DNA from: an uncultured Parabacteroides sp.
GTDB taxonomy: Bacteria > Bacteroidota > Bacteroidia > Bacteroidales > Tannerellaceae
Direction of reading: 5' to 3'
DNA length: 64,000 bases
NCBI GenBank assembly: GCA_937894065.1
Contig: CALCST010000016.1
Span: forward strand, 1 to 64,000
Every line of letters starts with the position of its first letter. The first letter of the stretch is position 1. A program made the translations under genes and the position numbers. Positions 8,524-17,587 of this stretch are shown here, piece after piece. A model generated the notes under the pieces. The model saw only the letters and a list, made by a program, of their open reading frames with translations, ran no database searches and had not been told where the DNA came from.

Positions 8524-9768
8524 ATGAATTTTGAATTATTCATAGCTAGAAAAATACATTTCAGCAAGGATGGCGGCAGGAAGACAACTTCTCCTGCCGT
8601 TAGAATTGCTATGTTAGGCATATCGTTAGGTCTGGCAGTTATGATTCTTTCTGTAGCCATAGTTATAGGTTTCAAGAAAGAAGTGAGAAACAAAGTGATA
8701 GGCTTTGGTTCGCATGTACAGATAACCAACCTCGACTCAAATTCCTCATATGAATCAACACCGATTGCTGTTGGCGATTCTTTGCGTAATGTCCTGTCTG
8801 CTTATCCAGGCATAAAACATATGGAAGTTTTTGCTACAAAGCCAGGCATATTGAAAACAGAGCAGGATTTTCAGGGTATAATTCTTAAAGGTGTTGATTC
8901 CGATTATGACTGGTCCTTTTTCAAATCCAATCTTAAAGAAGGAGAAGTTTTGCAGATTTCAGCAGACAAACGTTCGAATGATGTTGTCGTTTCGAAATAT
9001 TTGTGTGATTTGCTGGGGCTGAAACTTGGAGATACTTTTCTCACTTATTTTGTTCAGGAAGATGTACGTGCAAGAAAATTCACGATAAAAGGAATTTATG
9101 AAACTGGATTTCAGGACTATGACAAATTGTTTGTCATGGCCGATATCAAACAGGTACGCCGTTTGAATGGATGGGACGATGATCAGGTGAGTGGGGTAGA
9201 ATTGTTGGTCAATGACTATGATAAGCTCGATGAAATATCTGAAAATCTGTATTTTGATTTGGCTGAAGCAACTGACAGAAATGGTAATTCCTTATATGTC
9301 CGTTCAATAAAGGAACTGAATCCTATGATATTCAGCTGGCTTGACGTTCTGGATTTGAATGTGGTTGTAATCCTTTTGTTGATGATGGCAGTTGCTGGTT
9401 TTACCATGATTTCCGGCTTGTTGATAATTATATTGGAACGTACCAATATGATTGGAATATTGAAGGCTTTGGGAGAAAATAATGCCAGTATCAGGAAAGT
9501 ATTTCTATATGTCGCATTCTTTTTGGTTGGAAAGGGAATGTTATGGGGAAATGTAATTGGAATAGCTCTTTGCCTGCTGCAATCATATACACATATTATA
9601 GCTCTCGACCCATCGGTTTATTATTTGGATGCTGTACCTATCGATTTGAACGTTACATCCTTAATATTGCTGAATATCGGAACACTTTGTGCTTCGATGC
9701 TGATGCTTCTCGGACCATCATACATGATTTCTAGAATAGAGCCAGCAAAGAGCATAAAATTTGAATAA
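8524..9768 (+). CDS. LolE/FtsX-type ABC transporter permease
   Basis: Inner-membrane permease of the MacB/FtsX superfamily with the LolC/LolE layout. It has one N-terminal membrane segment (about residues 25-47 in AMLGISLGLAVMILSVAIVI), a large periplasmic domain (about 50-265) and three C-terminal membrane segments (about 275-405). It is probably part of a lipoprotein-release or related machine. The ATG at 8524 (MNFELFIARKIHF) was preferred to an upstream GTG at 8515 because related proteins begin just before this amphipathic segment. No ATPase gene is adjacent. ftsE lies 4 kb away on the other strand and is not clearly its partner. Confidence 0.85.
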   Translation: MNFELFIARKIHFSKDGGRKTTSPAVRIAMLGISLGLAVMILSVAIVIGFKKEVRNKVIGFGSHVQITNLDSNSSYESTPIAVGDSLRNVLSAYPGIKHMEVFATKPGILKTEQDFQGIILKGVDSDYDWSFFKSNLKEGEVLQISADKRSNDVVVSKYLCDLLGLKLGDTFLTYFVQEDVRARKFTIKGIYETGFQDYDKLFVMADIKQVRRLNGWDDDQVSGVELLVNDYDKLDEISENLYFDLAEATDRNGNSLYVRSIKELNPMIFSWLDVLDLNVVVILLLMMAVAGFTMISGLLIIILERTNMIGILKALGENNASIRKVFLYVAFFLVGKGMLWGNVIGIALCLLQSYTHIIALDPSVYYLDAVPIDLNVTSLILLNIGTLCASMLMLLGPSYMISRIEPAKSIKFE

Positions 9769-9790
9769 CATATAGAATAGACAAGTATCC

Positions 9791-10960
9791 TTAATCTTTT
9801 ATTACGCAAGTATAACTTTTCTTTCTGTTGAATACTAGGATAAATTTGTCTTTTATGAAATCATATAATCTTATTATATCAAGAATCGGAAGCCATTTTG
9901 CAATGTCAGTGACATTAAGGATGGCTTCTGCTTTTTTATACAGAATATATTTAAATGAGTATAATTCAATAAAAGAAACTGCGCCAAATAATGCCAATAT
10001 CCAGTTATGAGATATAACTCCTTTTACAATACAGGCAATTACGCATAAAATAAAAAGAGTATAAAACAGATATTCCAAATTAGCATTAAACATACCAAGA
10101 CCTTTGTAATAATGAAGAATAGTATTTTTTTCGAAACGCTTTTTTATCCATTCCTTACGGCTGAAAGGTTCGATATATGTTGTCATACTGTTTTGGGAAA
10201 GGCACACGTTTGTGTTTTTGCTAGTAGCATTTTCGTGTATAAATAAATCATTTTCTCCACATCTTAAGTTCAAATGATTCTTATACCCTTGTTTTGCCAT
10301 GAACAAATCTTTCTTGTACGAAATATATTCACCATATCCACGTATAAATGAACCGGACATAGCTTGTGAAAGATATAACAGGCTGTCCGTCATAATTTCG
10401 TAAGCAATGATTTTTTGCGACAAACCTTTACTGAAAGGATAAATTGCACTGCCTAGTAGAATGGTTGAGTCATCATTCTTATATTTTGATATTTCGTTAA
10501 GCCATTCATCAGTGCTTGGTTGGCAATTCGGCTCTATAAATAGAACTCTATCATATTGTGTAGCCTTTATTCCCATAGTGAAAGCAAGTTTACGTTTACT
10601 CAGATATCTTGCTTCTTGAGGAATGTATGTATAATAAAGGTGATTGTATTTTAATGATAGCCTTTTCAGTACATCTTCTGTGTCATTATTCTTACCATAG
10701 TTTATGGCTATAACTTCATATTTGTCATAGTTTTGAGTCAACAGAGCAGTGAGCGCTTTTTCTAATATTTCAGCACTGCTTGAAACATAAAGAATTACTG
10801 ATATAGGTTCTTTATTAGGAAGAGGCTCCAATAAAGGAGCCTCTTTGTATCTTATCGGTTTCATGTACCTGTAGCGATAAGCCATCAGAATAAAGAATAA
10901 AACTATTGTAATTCCTGCCAATATAAAATCGGACTGATAGGATACAAATATTTCTCCCAT
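9791..10960 (-). CDS. Membrane-anchored family 2 glycosyltransferase
   Basis: GT-A-fold glycosyltransferase of about 389 residues. It has an N-terminal membrane segment (ITIVLFFILMAYRYRY), a cytoplasmic catalytic domain starting at PISVILYVSSS, and two or three membrane segments near the C terminus. The catalytic region reads FIEPNCQPSTDEW where many GT2 enzymes have a DxD, so the metal motif looks unusual. The acceptor is unknown. I chose the ATG at 10960 (MGEIFVSYQSDF) over a GTG at 11011 because that longer form would start inside a strong hairpin after lysA. It is convergent with the permease gene, 22 bp apart. Confidence 0.78.
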   Translation of the reverse strand: MGEIFVSYQSDFILAGITIVLFFILMAYRYRYMKPIRYKEAPLLEPLPNKEPISVILYVSSSAEILEKALTALLTQNYDKYEVIAINYGKNNDTEDVLKRLSLKYNHLYYTYIPQEARYLSKRKLAFTMGIKATQYDRVLFIEPNCQPSTDEWLNEISKYKNDDSTILLGSAIYPFSKGLSQKIIAYEIMTDSLLYLSQAMSGSFIRGYGEYISYKKDLFMAKQGYKNHLNLRCGENDLFIHENATSKNTNVCLSQNSMTTYIEPFSRKEWIKKRFEKNTILHYYKGLGMFNANLEYLFYTLFILCVIACIVKGVISHNWILALFGAVSFIELYSFKYILYKKAEAILNVTDIAKWLPILDIIRLYDFIKDKFILVFNRKKSYTCVIKD

Positions 10961-10981
10961 TTCATTTTGTGTTTTTCGTAA

Positions 10982-11008
10982 ACCGGAAGTTGCGTTCACA
11001 CTTCCGGT
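10982..11008 (-). terminator. Hairpin between lysA and the glycosyltransferase gene
   Basis: A perfect 9-bp stem (ACCGGAAGT, 10982-10990, with 11000-11008) and a 9-nt loop lie just after the lysA stop. The following T tract is weak, so it may attenuate or stabilise RNA rather than fully terminate. Confidence 0.5.
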
Positions 11009-11016
11009 CACTTTTC

Positions 11017-12174
11017 TTATAATTTATCAGAGAAATAAGCTTTAGGCAATTTTCTGCAGTTATATTGCGAAGCCATAACTTCGCCATAAGCTCCTGCAGA
11101 ACGTAAAGCTATGAAATCTCCACGTTTCACGGAATTAAGTTCTACATCTTTTCCGAAAACATCTGAAGATTCGCAAATCGGACCAACAACGTCATAGATA
11201 TCTGTTGCGTCATCACTTGAGATATTTTCCATTCTATGATATGAATCGTACATAGCAGGACGAATCAACTCTGTGAAACCTGCGTCAAGAATAGCAAATT
11301 TCTTTACTTCGCCTTCTTTCACATACAGAACTCTTGAAATTAGTGTTCCACATTGAGCGACGATTGAACGTCCCGGTTCGAAATGTACCTGCTGTCCCGG
11401 ACGAAGCTTCAATAATTTGTTGAATACAGCGAAATAATTGTCGAAAGCAGGAATTGAAAGGTGATTTGGATGATAATAATCTATACCTAATCCACCGCCG
11501 AAATTAAGATTTTCAACGAAGATGCCTTTTTGTTCCAATTCTTCCTGTATTTCGTTTATGCGGATAGCAAGATTACGGAATGCGGACATGTCTGTAATTT
11601 GCGAACCGATATGGCTGTGAATACCTATAAGCTTCACATTGCTCATTTTCTGCAGTTCGTCAATAACACCACCAAGCAAACTCAGGTTGATACCGAATTT
11701 GTTTTCTTTCATACCTGTTGTAATTTTGGCATGAGTGTGAGCGTCTACTTCCGGATTGATTCTCAATGCTACAGATGCAACTTTATTTTTTGCTTGTGCC
11801 AATTCGTTGATTACTCGAAGTTCGGCAAGTGATTCTACATTGAAACAGAAAATATTGTTGTCCAAGCCAAGATTGATTTCCCAATCAGCTTTACCAACTC
11901 CTGCAAAAACAATCTTGTCTGCAGGGAAACCAGCGTCCAATGCAGCCTGAACTTCACCACCGCTGACGCAGTCTGCTCCCAAACCATTCTTTGCAATCAA
12001 AGATAAAATTTGGGGATTTGCATTAGCCTTAATAGCATAATGAACATGATAACCGTATTTTCCGGATTCACTTTTTACAACGTCCAATGTCTCTTGTAAA
12101 AGAGCCATGTCGTAATAATAAAAAGGAGTTTGTAAACTATTGAATTTATCTATAGGAAATTTACCTTTCAGCAT
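11017..12174 (-). CDS. lysA: Diaminopimelate decarboxylase
   Basis: Fold-type III PLP enzyme that decarboxylates meso-diaminopimelate to L-lysine, the last step of lysine synthesis. In the 385 residues the PLP lysine is in YHVHYAIKANANPQIL near residue 50. SHIGSQI near 192 and NFGGGLGIDY near 225 hold the phosphate site. FEPGRSIVAQCG near 265 and the active-site Cys motif GPICESSDVFGKD near 335 complete the picture. It lies downstream of lysC on the same strand across about 155 bp containing an inverted repeat, so the pair can supply lysine together. Confidence 0.95.
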   Translation of the reverse strand: MLKGKFPIDKFNSLQTPFYYYDMALLQETLDVVKSESGKYGYHVHYAIKANANPQILSLIAKNGLGADCVSGGEVQAALDAGFPADKIVFAGVGKADWEINLGLDNNIFCFNVESLAELRVINELAQAKNKVASVALRINPEVDAHTHAKITTGMKENKFGINLSLLGGVIDELQKMSNVKLIGIHSHIGSQITDMSAFRNLAIRINEIQEELEQKGIFVENLNFGGGLGIDYYHPNHLSIPAFDNYFAVFNKLLKLRPGQQVHFEPGRSIVAQCGTLISRVLYVKEGEVKKFAILDAGFTELIRPAMYDSYHRMENISSDDATDIYDVVGPICESSDVFGKDVELNSVKRGDFIALRSAGAYGEVMASQYNCRKLPKAYFSDKL

Positions 12175-12242
12175 AAAGTTTATTGTTTTTGGGTTATAGA
12201 GAAGAAAATTTTAGGTTGGTATTCAAACTGTCAAACTATAAA

Positions 12243-12299
12243 TAAGGTAGTCAAGAAATGATGATATATAAAACAATGTCATTATTCTTGACTACCTTA
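12243..12299. repeat. 15-bp inverted repeat between lysC and lysA
   Basis: TAAGGTAGTCAAGAA (12243-12257) is matched perfectly in reverse complement at 12285-12299, 27 nt apart. There is no poly-T tail on the minus strand, so it is not a classic terminator. It could be an operator pair or an RNA stem in the lysA leader. Confidence 0.65.
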
Positions 12300-12329
12300 A
12301 TATTTGAACAGTTTGTGTTTACTTATATT

Positions 12330-13646
12330 TTATTTTTCGTTGAACAAATGTTCACTCAAAGCCTGCAATGCTCGTTTCTTATCATCAGCTTTAACAAGTA
12401 GAGAAACATTGTAGTTGCTACCACCGTATGAAATCATACGTACCGGAACATCTTTCAATGCATGAACAATACGAGCTTCAAAACCTACATTGTCCCATTC
12501 CAAATCACCAACAACACATACGATAACCATATCAGAATCTACAGAAACAGTTCCGTATTTCTTCAAGTCGTTAACGATTTCGTCCAAGTGTTTGCGATTG
12601 TCGATTGTAACAGAAACGCCAACTTCAGAAGTTGTAACCATATCGATTGGAGTCTGGTAGTTTTCGAAAATTTCGAATACTTTGCGCAAGAAGCCTGTAG
12701 CCAACAGCATACGGCCGCTCTTGATTTTAATCGATGTGATATTATCTTTTGCTGCTACAGCTTTGATTTTACCTTTTTCAGTTTCGTTTGAAATCAATGT
12801 ACCAGGAGCATCTGGCTGCATTGTGTTAAGCAAACGAACAGGAATGTTGTTAATCTTAGCAGGCAAGATACAAGTTGGGTGAAGAATTTTTGCACCGAAA
12901 TAAGCCAGTTCTGCAGCTTCTTCAAAATGCAGATGTCTTACAGGTGAAGTATGTTCAACCACGCGAGGGTCATTGTTATGCATTCCGTCGATATCTGTCC
13001 AAATCTGGATTTCCTCAGCTTTGACAGCTGCACCAACCAAAGATGCAGAATAGTCGCTACCTCCACGCTGCAAGTTGTCGATTTCGCCATATGCGTTTCG
13101 GCAGATATAACCTTGTGTAATGAAGATTTCAGCATCTTTGTTTTCTTCCAGCAACTTAGTCAGTTTCTCACGGATATAAACAGGATCCGGCTCTGCGTTT
13201 TTGTCTGTACGCATATAATCCAAAGCAGGAAGAAGAACAGAATTGACACCTTGTTCATGCAAATAAAGGTTCATCATTCCTGTTGACATCAATTCGCCCT
13301 GAGCCAAAACAACTTTTTCCTCAAACAAAGTGAACAAGTCCTTGGTGAAAGAACGAATTTTGTCAAAGTGAGCGTTAACCAGTTCTTTGGCCTTCTGCTT
13401 ATATTCTTCTGAAGTATATAGTTCATCAATATGGCCATAGTATTTTCGTGCCAAATTATTGATGATTTCGTTAGCACCATCCGGATTCTTTTTGTAAAGA
13501 TAATCGGATATTTCAACCAAAGAGTTAGTTGTGCCCGACATGGCAGACAGAACAACGATGTTACGGCTGCCTGTAATCAGTTTTGCTACATCTTTTATTC
13601 TCTGTGCAGATCCCACAGAAGTACCGCCAAACTTTAAAACTTTCAT
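12330..13646 (-). CDS. lysC: Aspartate kinase (monofunctional)
   Basis: Phosphorylates L-aspartate to 4-phospho-L-aspartate, the entry to the lysine, threonine and methionine branch. The 438-residue protein has the N-terminal KFGGTSVGS motif, RGGSDYSASLVGAA near 195-210, WTDIDGMHNNDPR near 220, and two C-terminal ACT domains (from about residue 300 and 375) that usually give feedback inhibition. No homoserine dehydrogenase domain is fused. It is upstream of lysA on the same strand. Confidence 0.93.
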   Translation of the reverse strand: MKVLKFGGTSVGSAQRIKDVAKLITGSRNIVVLSAMSGTTNSLVEISDYLYKKNPDGANEIINNLARKYYGHIDELYTSEEYKQKAKELVNAHFDKIRSFTKDLFTLFEEKVVLAQGELMSTGMMNLYLHEQGVNSVLLPALDYMRTDKNAEPDPVYIREKLTKLLEENKDAEIFITQGYICRNAYGEIDNLQRGGSDYSASLVGAAVKAEEIQIWTDIDGMHNNDPRVVEHTSPVRHLHFEEAAELAYFGAKILHPTCILPAKINNIPVRLLNTMQPDAPGTLISNETEKGKIKAVAAKDNITSIKIKSGRMLLATGFLRKVFEIFENYQTPIDMVTTSEVGVSVTIDNRKHLDEIVNDLKKYGTVSVDSDMVIVCVVGDLEWDNVGFEARIVHALKDVPVRMISYGGSNYNVSLLVKADDKKRALQALSEHLFNEK

Positions 13647-13735
13647 TTTTCGTTCTTAATGTATTAAAGGCAGGACAATTTTATTTCCCTGCATGTTTCT
13701 AAATTATTCGTTTTTAAACATAACGATTCCGACTG

Positions 13736-13743
13736 CAAAGATA
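13736..13743 (-). promoter_or_regulatory. Probable -7 box for lysC
   Basis: The minus-strand reading TATCTTTG fits TAnnTTTG, about 90 bp before the lysC ATG and just before the 3' end of ftsE. Confidence 0.4.
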
Positions 13744-13753
13744 TGAATAAAAT

Positions 13754-14434
13754 TCAATCTTCAATATCATTTAGACAACCATTCTCGCATTTAACTATCC
13801 TTGCTGGAAAGTTTTTAACAATATTATAGTTATGTGTTGTCATTATAACAGCCGTTCCTTGTTGACAAATGTCATGCAGAAGTTTTACAATCTGCGAACT
13901 TGTTTCCGGGTCCAGATTTCCTGTTGGCTCATCTGCCAGAATCAGTGCGGGTTTGTTAAGCAAAGCACGGGCAATGGCTATACGCTGCTGCTCACCGCCG
14001 GAGAGCTCGTGAGGCATTTTATAACCTTTTGTTTCCATGCCAACGTTTGCAAGAACTTCGTTGATTCTGTTTTCAATTTCAGATTTCTTTTTCCATCCTG
14101 TTGCTTTAAGCACAAATTCCAGATTATGAAATACCGAACGGTCTGTCAGTAGCTGGAAATCCTGGAACACGATTCCCAATCTTCGTCTCAGATAAGGAAT
14201 ATCTTTACGTTTGATTCTCCTAAGGTCGAAATCCAGCAATCTGGCTTCTCCCTGTTTAATCTCTATTTCGCAGTATAAAGACTTCAACAAGCTACTCTTA
14301 CCTGTTCCTACTTTTCCGATTACATAGACAAACTCACCGTTATGAAGGGAGAAGCATGTCTTATGTAAAATAGTATTTTCTTCTCTGCATATATCTACAT
14401 CTTTCAAGCAGAGCAGTTCTGTATTATCTTCCAT
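13754..14434 (-). CDS. ftsE: FtsE-like cell-division ABC ATPase
   Basis: ABC ATPase of 226 residues in the FtsE/LolD class. FtsE pairs with FtsX at the division septum to control peptidoglycan hydrolases. Visible motifs are Walker A GKVGTGKS (40-47), the signature HELSGGEQQRIAIARALL, Walker B LILADEPTGNLDP and the H-loop MTTHNYNI. The 'ADEPTGNLDP' and 'LRRRLGIVFQDFQLL' segments favour FtsE over other subclasses. No ftsX is adjacent; in Bacteroidetes it is often elsewhere. It follows hisIE after 166 bp and may be on the same transcript. LolD cannot be fully excluded. Confidence 0.75.
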   Translation of the reverse strand: MEDNTELLCLKDVDICREENTILHKTCFSLHNGEFVYVIGKVGTGKSSLLKSLYCEIEIKQGEARLLDFDLRRIKRKDIPYLRRRLGIVFQDFQLLTDRSVFHNLEFVLKATGWKKKSEIENRINEVLANVGMETKGYKMPHELSGGEQQRIAIARALLNKPALILADEPTGNLDPETSSQIVKLLHDICQQGTAVIMTTHNYNIVKNFPARIVKCENGCLNDIED

Positions 14435-14600
14435 ACTGTTTGTAGTTTAAATAATTTAATTCAAGTTTCGCTGGACTCAACTTTCAGTTAACTGGTTTGC
14501 TGGAAAACAAGTTGACAAGAGTATTTTGATAATAAATTGCGAAGTAATAGCTGTTTTACCTCGTCAACTTGTCTCTGAAACCTTGTCAACCAGTCACATT

Positions 14601-15194
14601 TTATTTATGTCTTTTTTCAAGTTCTCTTGCCAAATCCTCAATGCGAAGACCTTTGCTCGTCAACAGCACAATCAGGTGATACATCAAGTCTGATGCTTCA
14701 TAGATAAAACCTTCTTCTGTACCGTTTGTTGCTTCGATAACTGTTTCAACAGCTTCTTCACCAACTTTCTGAGCCATTCTGTTCACACCTTTAGTAAACA
14801 AAGATGTTGTATATGAGCCTTCAGGCATTTCCTGGCGGCGAAGTTCAATGAAATTCTGCAAATATTTCAAGAACATAATGTCTTCTTTGTTTCTTTCACC
14901 AAAGCAAGTATCGGCGCCTGTGTGGCAAACCGGACCTGTAGGATTTACTTTAATAAGCAAAGTGTCGTAGTCACAGTCTGCGTTGATAGTTACAACATTC
15001 AGATAATTGCCGCTAGTTTCACCTTTTGTCCATAGTCTGTTTTTTGAACGGCTAAAGAATGTCACTTTTTGTGTTTCAACAGTTTTGTTATAAGCTTCTT
15101 CGTTCATGAAGCCAAGCATAAGCACTTTGTTAGTGTAGTTGTCCTGAATAATTGCTGGGATTAATCCTCCCATTTTTTCAAAATCCAATTTCAT
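14601..15194 (-). CDS. hisIE: Bifunctional phosphoribosyl-AMP cyclohydrolase / phosphoribosyl-ATP pyrophosphatase
   Basis: Carries steps 2 and 3 of histidine synthesis in one 197-residue chain. The N-terminal half is the zinc-dependent cyclohydrolase (HisI): FFSRSKNRLWTKGETSGN near 47-64, INADCDYDTLL and GPVCHTG with the Cys ligands. The C-terminal half is the pyrophosphatase (HisE): QKVGEEAVETVIEA and EASDLMYHLIVLL. Length is typical of the fused form. It is the last his gene of the cluster, 13 bp after hisF. Confidence 0.96.
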   Translation of the reverse strand: MKLDFEKMGGLIPAIIQDNYTNKVLMLGFMNEEAYNKTVETQKVTFFSRSKNRLWTKGETSGNYLNVVTINADCDYDTLLIKVNPTGPVCHTGADTCFGERNKEDIMFLKYLQNFIELRRQEMPEGSYTTSLFTKGVNRMAQKVGEEAVETVIEATNGTEEGFIYEASDLMYHLIVLLTSKGLRIEDLARELEKRHK

Positions 15195-15207
15195 CTTTTT
15201 ATTGTTT

Positions 15208-15963
15208 TTATATTCTAACGATTACTCCTTCATTCAACAGATACTTTTTCAGTTCATCTATTTTTATTTCTCCAAAATGAAAAACACTAGCTGCTAATGC
15301 CGCGTCTGCTTTTCCTTTTATGAAAGCATCTCTGAAATGCTCCATTTTTCCTGCGCCACCAGATGCAATGATCGGAATGTGTAACTCTTCGGCAAGGTGC
15401 GCCAAAGCTTCGTTTGGATAGCCTTCTTTCACACCGTCGTGAGTCATACTGGTGAAAAGAATTTCTCCGGCACCACGTTCTTCAGCTTCTTTTGCCCATT
15501 CGAAAAGGCGTTTGGATGTCGGTATTCTACCTCCGTTAAGATAACAAATCCATTCTCCGTTTTCGTAATTGGCATCAATTGCTACTACGCATACCTGATT
15601 ACCGAAATTCTTGGCTATCTCGTTAATCAGTTCCGGATTTCGTATTGCGGCAGAGTTGATCGAAACCTTGTCGGCTCCAGCTTCAAGCAGTCTTGCAACG
15701 TCTTTCAACTCATTTATGCCTCCGCCAACGGTGAACGGGATACTGATGTTTGCCGCCACCTTTCCTATAAGCTCGGTAAAAGTTTTTCGTCCTTCGTGCG
15801 ATGCTGTTATATCAAGATAAACAAGCTCGTCGGCTCCGGCATCGCTATATGCTTTTCCTAGTTCAACCGGATCTCCGGCATCACGGAAATTTACGAAGTT
15901 TATTCCTTTTACGGTTTTTCCGTCTTTGATATCCAAACAAGGTACTATTCTTTTTGCAAGCAT
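15208..15963 (-). CDS. hisF: Imidazole glycerol phosphate synthase, cyclase subunit
   Basis: Beta/alpha-barrel subunit that uses ammonia delivered by HisH to convert PRFAR into imidazole glycerol phosphate and AICAR. The product is 251 residues from the ATG at 15963 (MLAKRIVPCLDIKDG). The longer reading from 16047 adds a basic stretch not found in the family, so it was rejected. Catalytic Asp11 lies in CLDIKDG, and the second catalytic Asp in VVAIDANYENG. The phosphate-binding loops SGGAGKMEH and AALAASVFH are present. It lies between hisA and hisIE. Confidence 0.96.
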   Translation of the reverse strand: MLAKRIVPCLDIKDGKTVKGINFVNFRDAGDPVELGKAYSDAGADELVYLDITASHEGRKTFTELIGKVAANISIPFTVGGGINELKDVARLLEAGADKVSINSAAIRNPELINEIAKNFGNQVCVVAIDANYENGEWICYLNGGRIPTSKRLFEWAKEAEERGAGEILFTSMTHDGVKEGYPNEALAHLAEELHIPIIASGGAGKMEHFRDAFIKGKADAALAASVFHFGEIKIDELKKYLLNEGVIVRI

Positions 15964-16023
15964 AATGTTTTTCTTTAATTTTTTATCAGATACAAGGCAA
16001 CGAGACTTCAGAGAGAGAATCTT

Positions 16024-16052
16024 CTTGTCAACTTGTTTCCTTGTCAACTAAT
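16024..16052. repeat. CTTGTCAACTTGT intergenic motif (hisF-hisA)
   Basis: CTTGTCAACTTGT (16024-16036) is followed by a partial second copy (CTTGTCAACT, 16040-16049). The same motif recurs at 14507-14519, 14563-14572 and 20015-20096, always between genes. Confidence 0.55.
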
Positions 16053-16781
16053 CTATTTGCCAATAACGAAGCTTTCCAGGTCTTTCAGGCTGATTCGTCC
16101 TTCATATATAGCTTTACCGAAAATAACACCTGGAACTCCTGCTTCATTTAGCTTGACTATATCGTCCAGTGAGCTTACGCCACCGCTGGCAATAAGATAC
16201 AGCTCAGGTATTTCCTGCAACATTTCGGAATACAAATCCGTTGCTGGCCCTTGCAGCATTCCGTCTCGCTTTATGTCTGTGCAAATAACTTTTCTTATTC
16301 CTTTTTTGAAATATGAAGTCACGAATTCAAGAAGATCATGCGAAGTTTCTTTTTCCCAGCCTTCAATAGCAATTTTTCCGTCTTTGGCATCTGCTCCTAG
16401 GATTATTCTGTCTGGACCGAAGCGTTCAATCCATTGAGTGAATACTTCCGGAGATTTCACGGCGATACTTCCTCCCGTAACCATTGATGCTCCGCAGTCA
16501 AAGGCTATTTCCAGGTCTTTGTCTTGTTTTAGTCCGCCGCCGAAGTCAATTGTGAGTTCTGTTTTTGTTGCTATTTTTTCCAGAACCTTGTAGTTGACAA
16601 TATGGCCTGCTTTTGCACCGTCAAGGTCAACGACATGCAGGCGTTTCAAACCGTGTCCTTCAAATTCTTTTGCGACCTCAAGAGGGTCTTCATTGTATAT
16701 CTTTTGTTTGCTATAATCTCCTTGAGTCAGTCTCACACATTTCCCCTCAATTATATCTATAGCTGGTATTAGCTCTATCAT
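16053..16781 (-). CDS. hisA: ProFAR isomerase (phosphoribosylformimino-AICAR-P isomerase)
   Basis: Beta/alpha-barrel isomerase that performs the Amadori rearrangement of ProFAR to PRFAR, step 4 of histidine synthesis. In the 242 residues the first catalytic Asp is in ELIPAIDIIEGKCVRL, and the second half carries ICTDIKRDGMLQGP. Phosphate loops IDFGGGLK and ASGGVSSLDD are clear. It lies between hisH and hisF in the same operon. Confidence 0.96.
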   Translation of the reverse strand: MIELIPAIDIIEGKCVRLTQGDYSKQKIYNEDPLEVAKEFEGHGLKRLHVVDLDGAKAGHIVNYKVLEKIATKTELTIDFGGGLKQDKDLEIAFDCGASMVTGGSIAVKSPEVFTQWIERFGPDRIILGADAKDGKIAIEGWEKETSHDLLEFVTSYFKKGIRKVICTDIKRDGMLQGPATDLYSEMLQEIPELYLIASGGVSSLDDIVKLNEAGVPGVIFGKAIYEGRISLKDLESFVIGK

Positions 16782-16802
16782 TTATCAATAAATTTTTATT
16801 AT

Positions 16803-17393
16803 TTACAAATCCAGAAAGTTCTTCAGAATTCTTTCTCCTGTTTTCCCGCTTTTTTCCGGGTGGAACTGTGTTGCATAAAAATTATCTTTATGCAAAGCAG
16901 AGCTGTAAGGGAGTATATAGTTTGTTTCAGCTGCTGTGTGCTTATTAAGCGGAACATAGTAGCTGTGAACAAAATATACATATTCATCTTTTTCGAATCC
17001 TTTGAAAAGCCCACTAGATGTATTTGTTATAGTGTTCCAACCCATATGCGGAACCTTGTCTTCATGGACTTCTGGTATGAATTTTTTTACTTCCGCATCA
17101 AAAATATTGAGGCAATCCGTATTTCCTTCTTCGGAGTGCCTACACATAAGCTGCATACCAATACATATACCGAGAAGTGGCTGTTTTAAATCTTTTATCA
17201 ATTTATCAAGGTTATGTTCCTTAAGATATTTCATTGTAGTTTCAGCTTCACCTTGACCGGGAAATATCACCTTGTCGGCTTTCATTATGGTTTCCTTGTC
17301 GGCAGTAATAATAGGTGTAATTCCTATTCTTTTCAGGGCATAATCCACCGAAAATATATTTCCTGCGTTATATTTGATTATAGCAACTTTCAT
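16803..17393 (-). CDS. hisH: Imidazole glycerol phosphate synthase, glutaminase subunit
   Basis: Class I glutamine amidotransferase that feeds ammonia to HisF. The 196-residue protein has the nucleophile Cys77 in LLGICIGMQLM, the N-terminal YNAGNIFSV with GQG oxyanion strand (FPGQGEA), and the His-Glu pair in ATQFHPEKSG near the C terminus. It is the first gene of the local his cluster. Other his genes (G, D, C, B) are not in the window. Confidence 0.96.
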   Translation of the reverse strand: MKVAIIKYNAGNIFSVDYALKRIGITPIITADKETIMKADKVIFPGQGEAETTMKYLKEHNLDKLIKDLKQPLLGICIGMQLMCRHSEEGNTDCLNIFDAEVKKFIPEVHEDKVPHMGWNTITNTSSGLFKGFEKDEYVYFVHSYYVPLNKHTAAETNYILPYSSALHKDNFYATQFHPEKSGKTGERILKNFLDL

Positions 17394-17414
17394 ATTTTAC
17401 AAATTGGTTGATTG

Positions 17415-17422
17415 CAAAAGTA
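17415..17422 (-). promoter_or_regulatory. Possible -7 box for the hisH-hisA-hisF-hisIE operon
   Basis: The minus strand reads TACTTTTG, which fits TAnnTTTG, 22 bp before the hisH start. The -33 element is not clear. Confidence 0.45.
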
Positions 17423-17587
17423 ACAAATTATTATAATAATCGAGGGTTGAGGTGTGAAAAGATTATTGCAAAAGTTTTAAGATAATGTTTTTGTAAGGGA
17501 AATAGTATATTAAGGAGACGTTATAGTATAAAAATGTTAGTGTGAATGTGGTAAAAACTATATATTAATTAATTCTTTTTTACGGCT

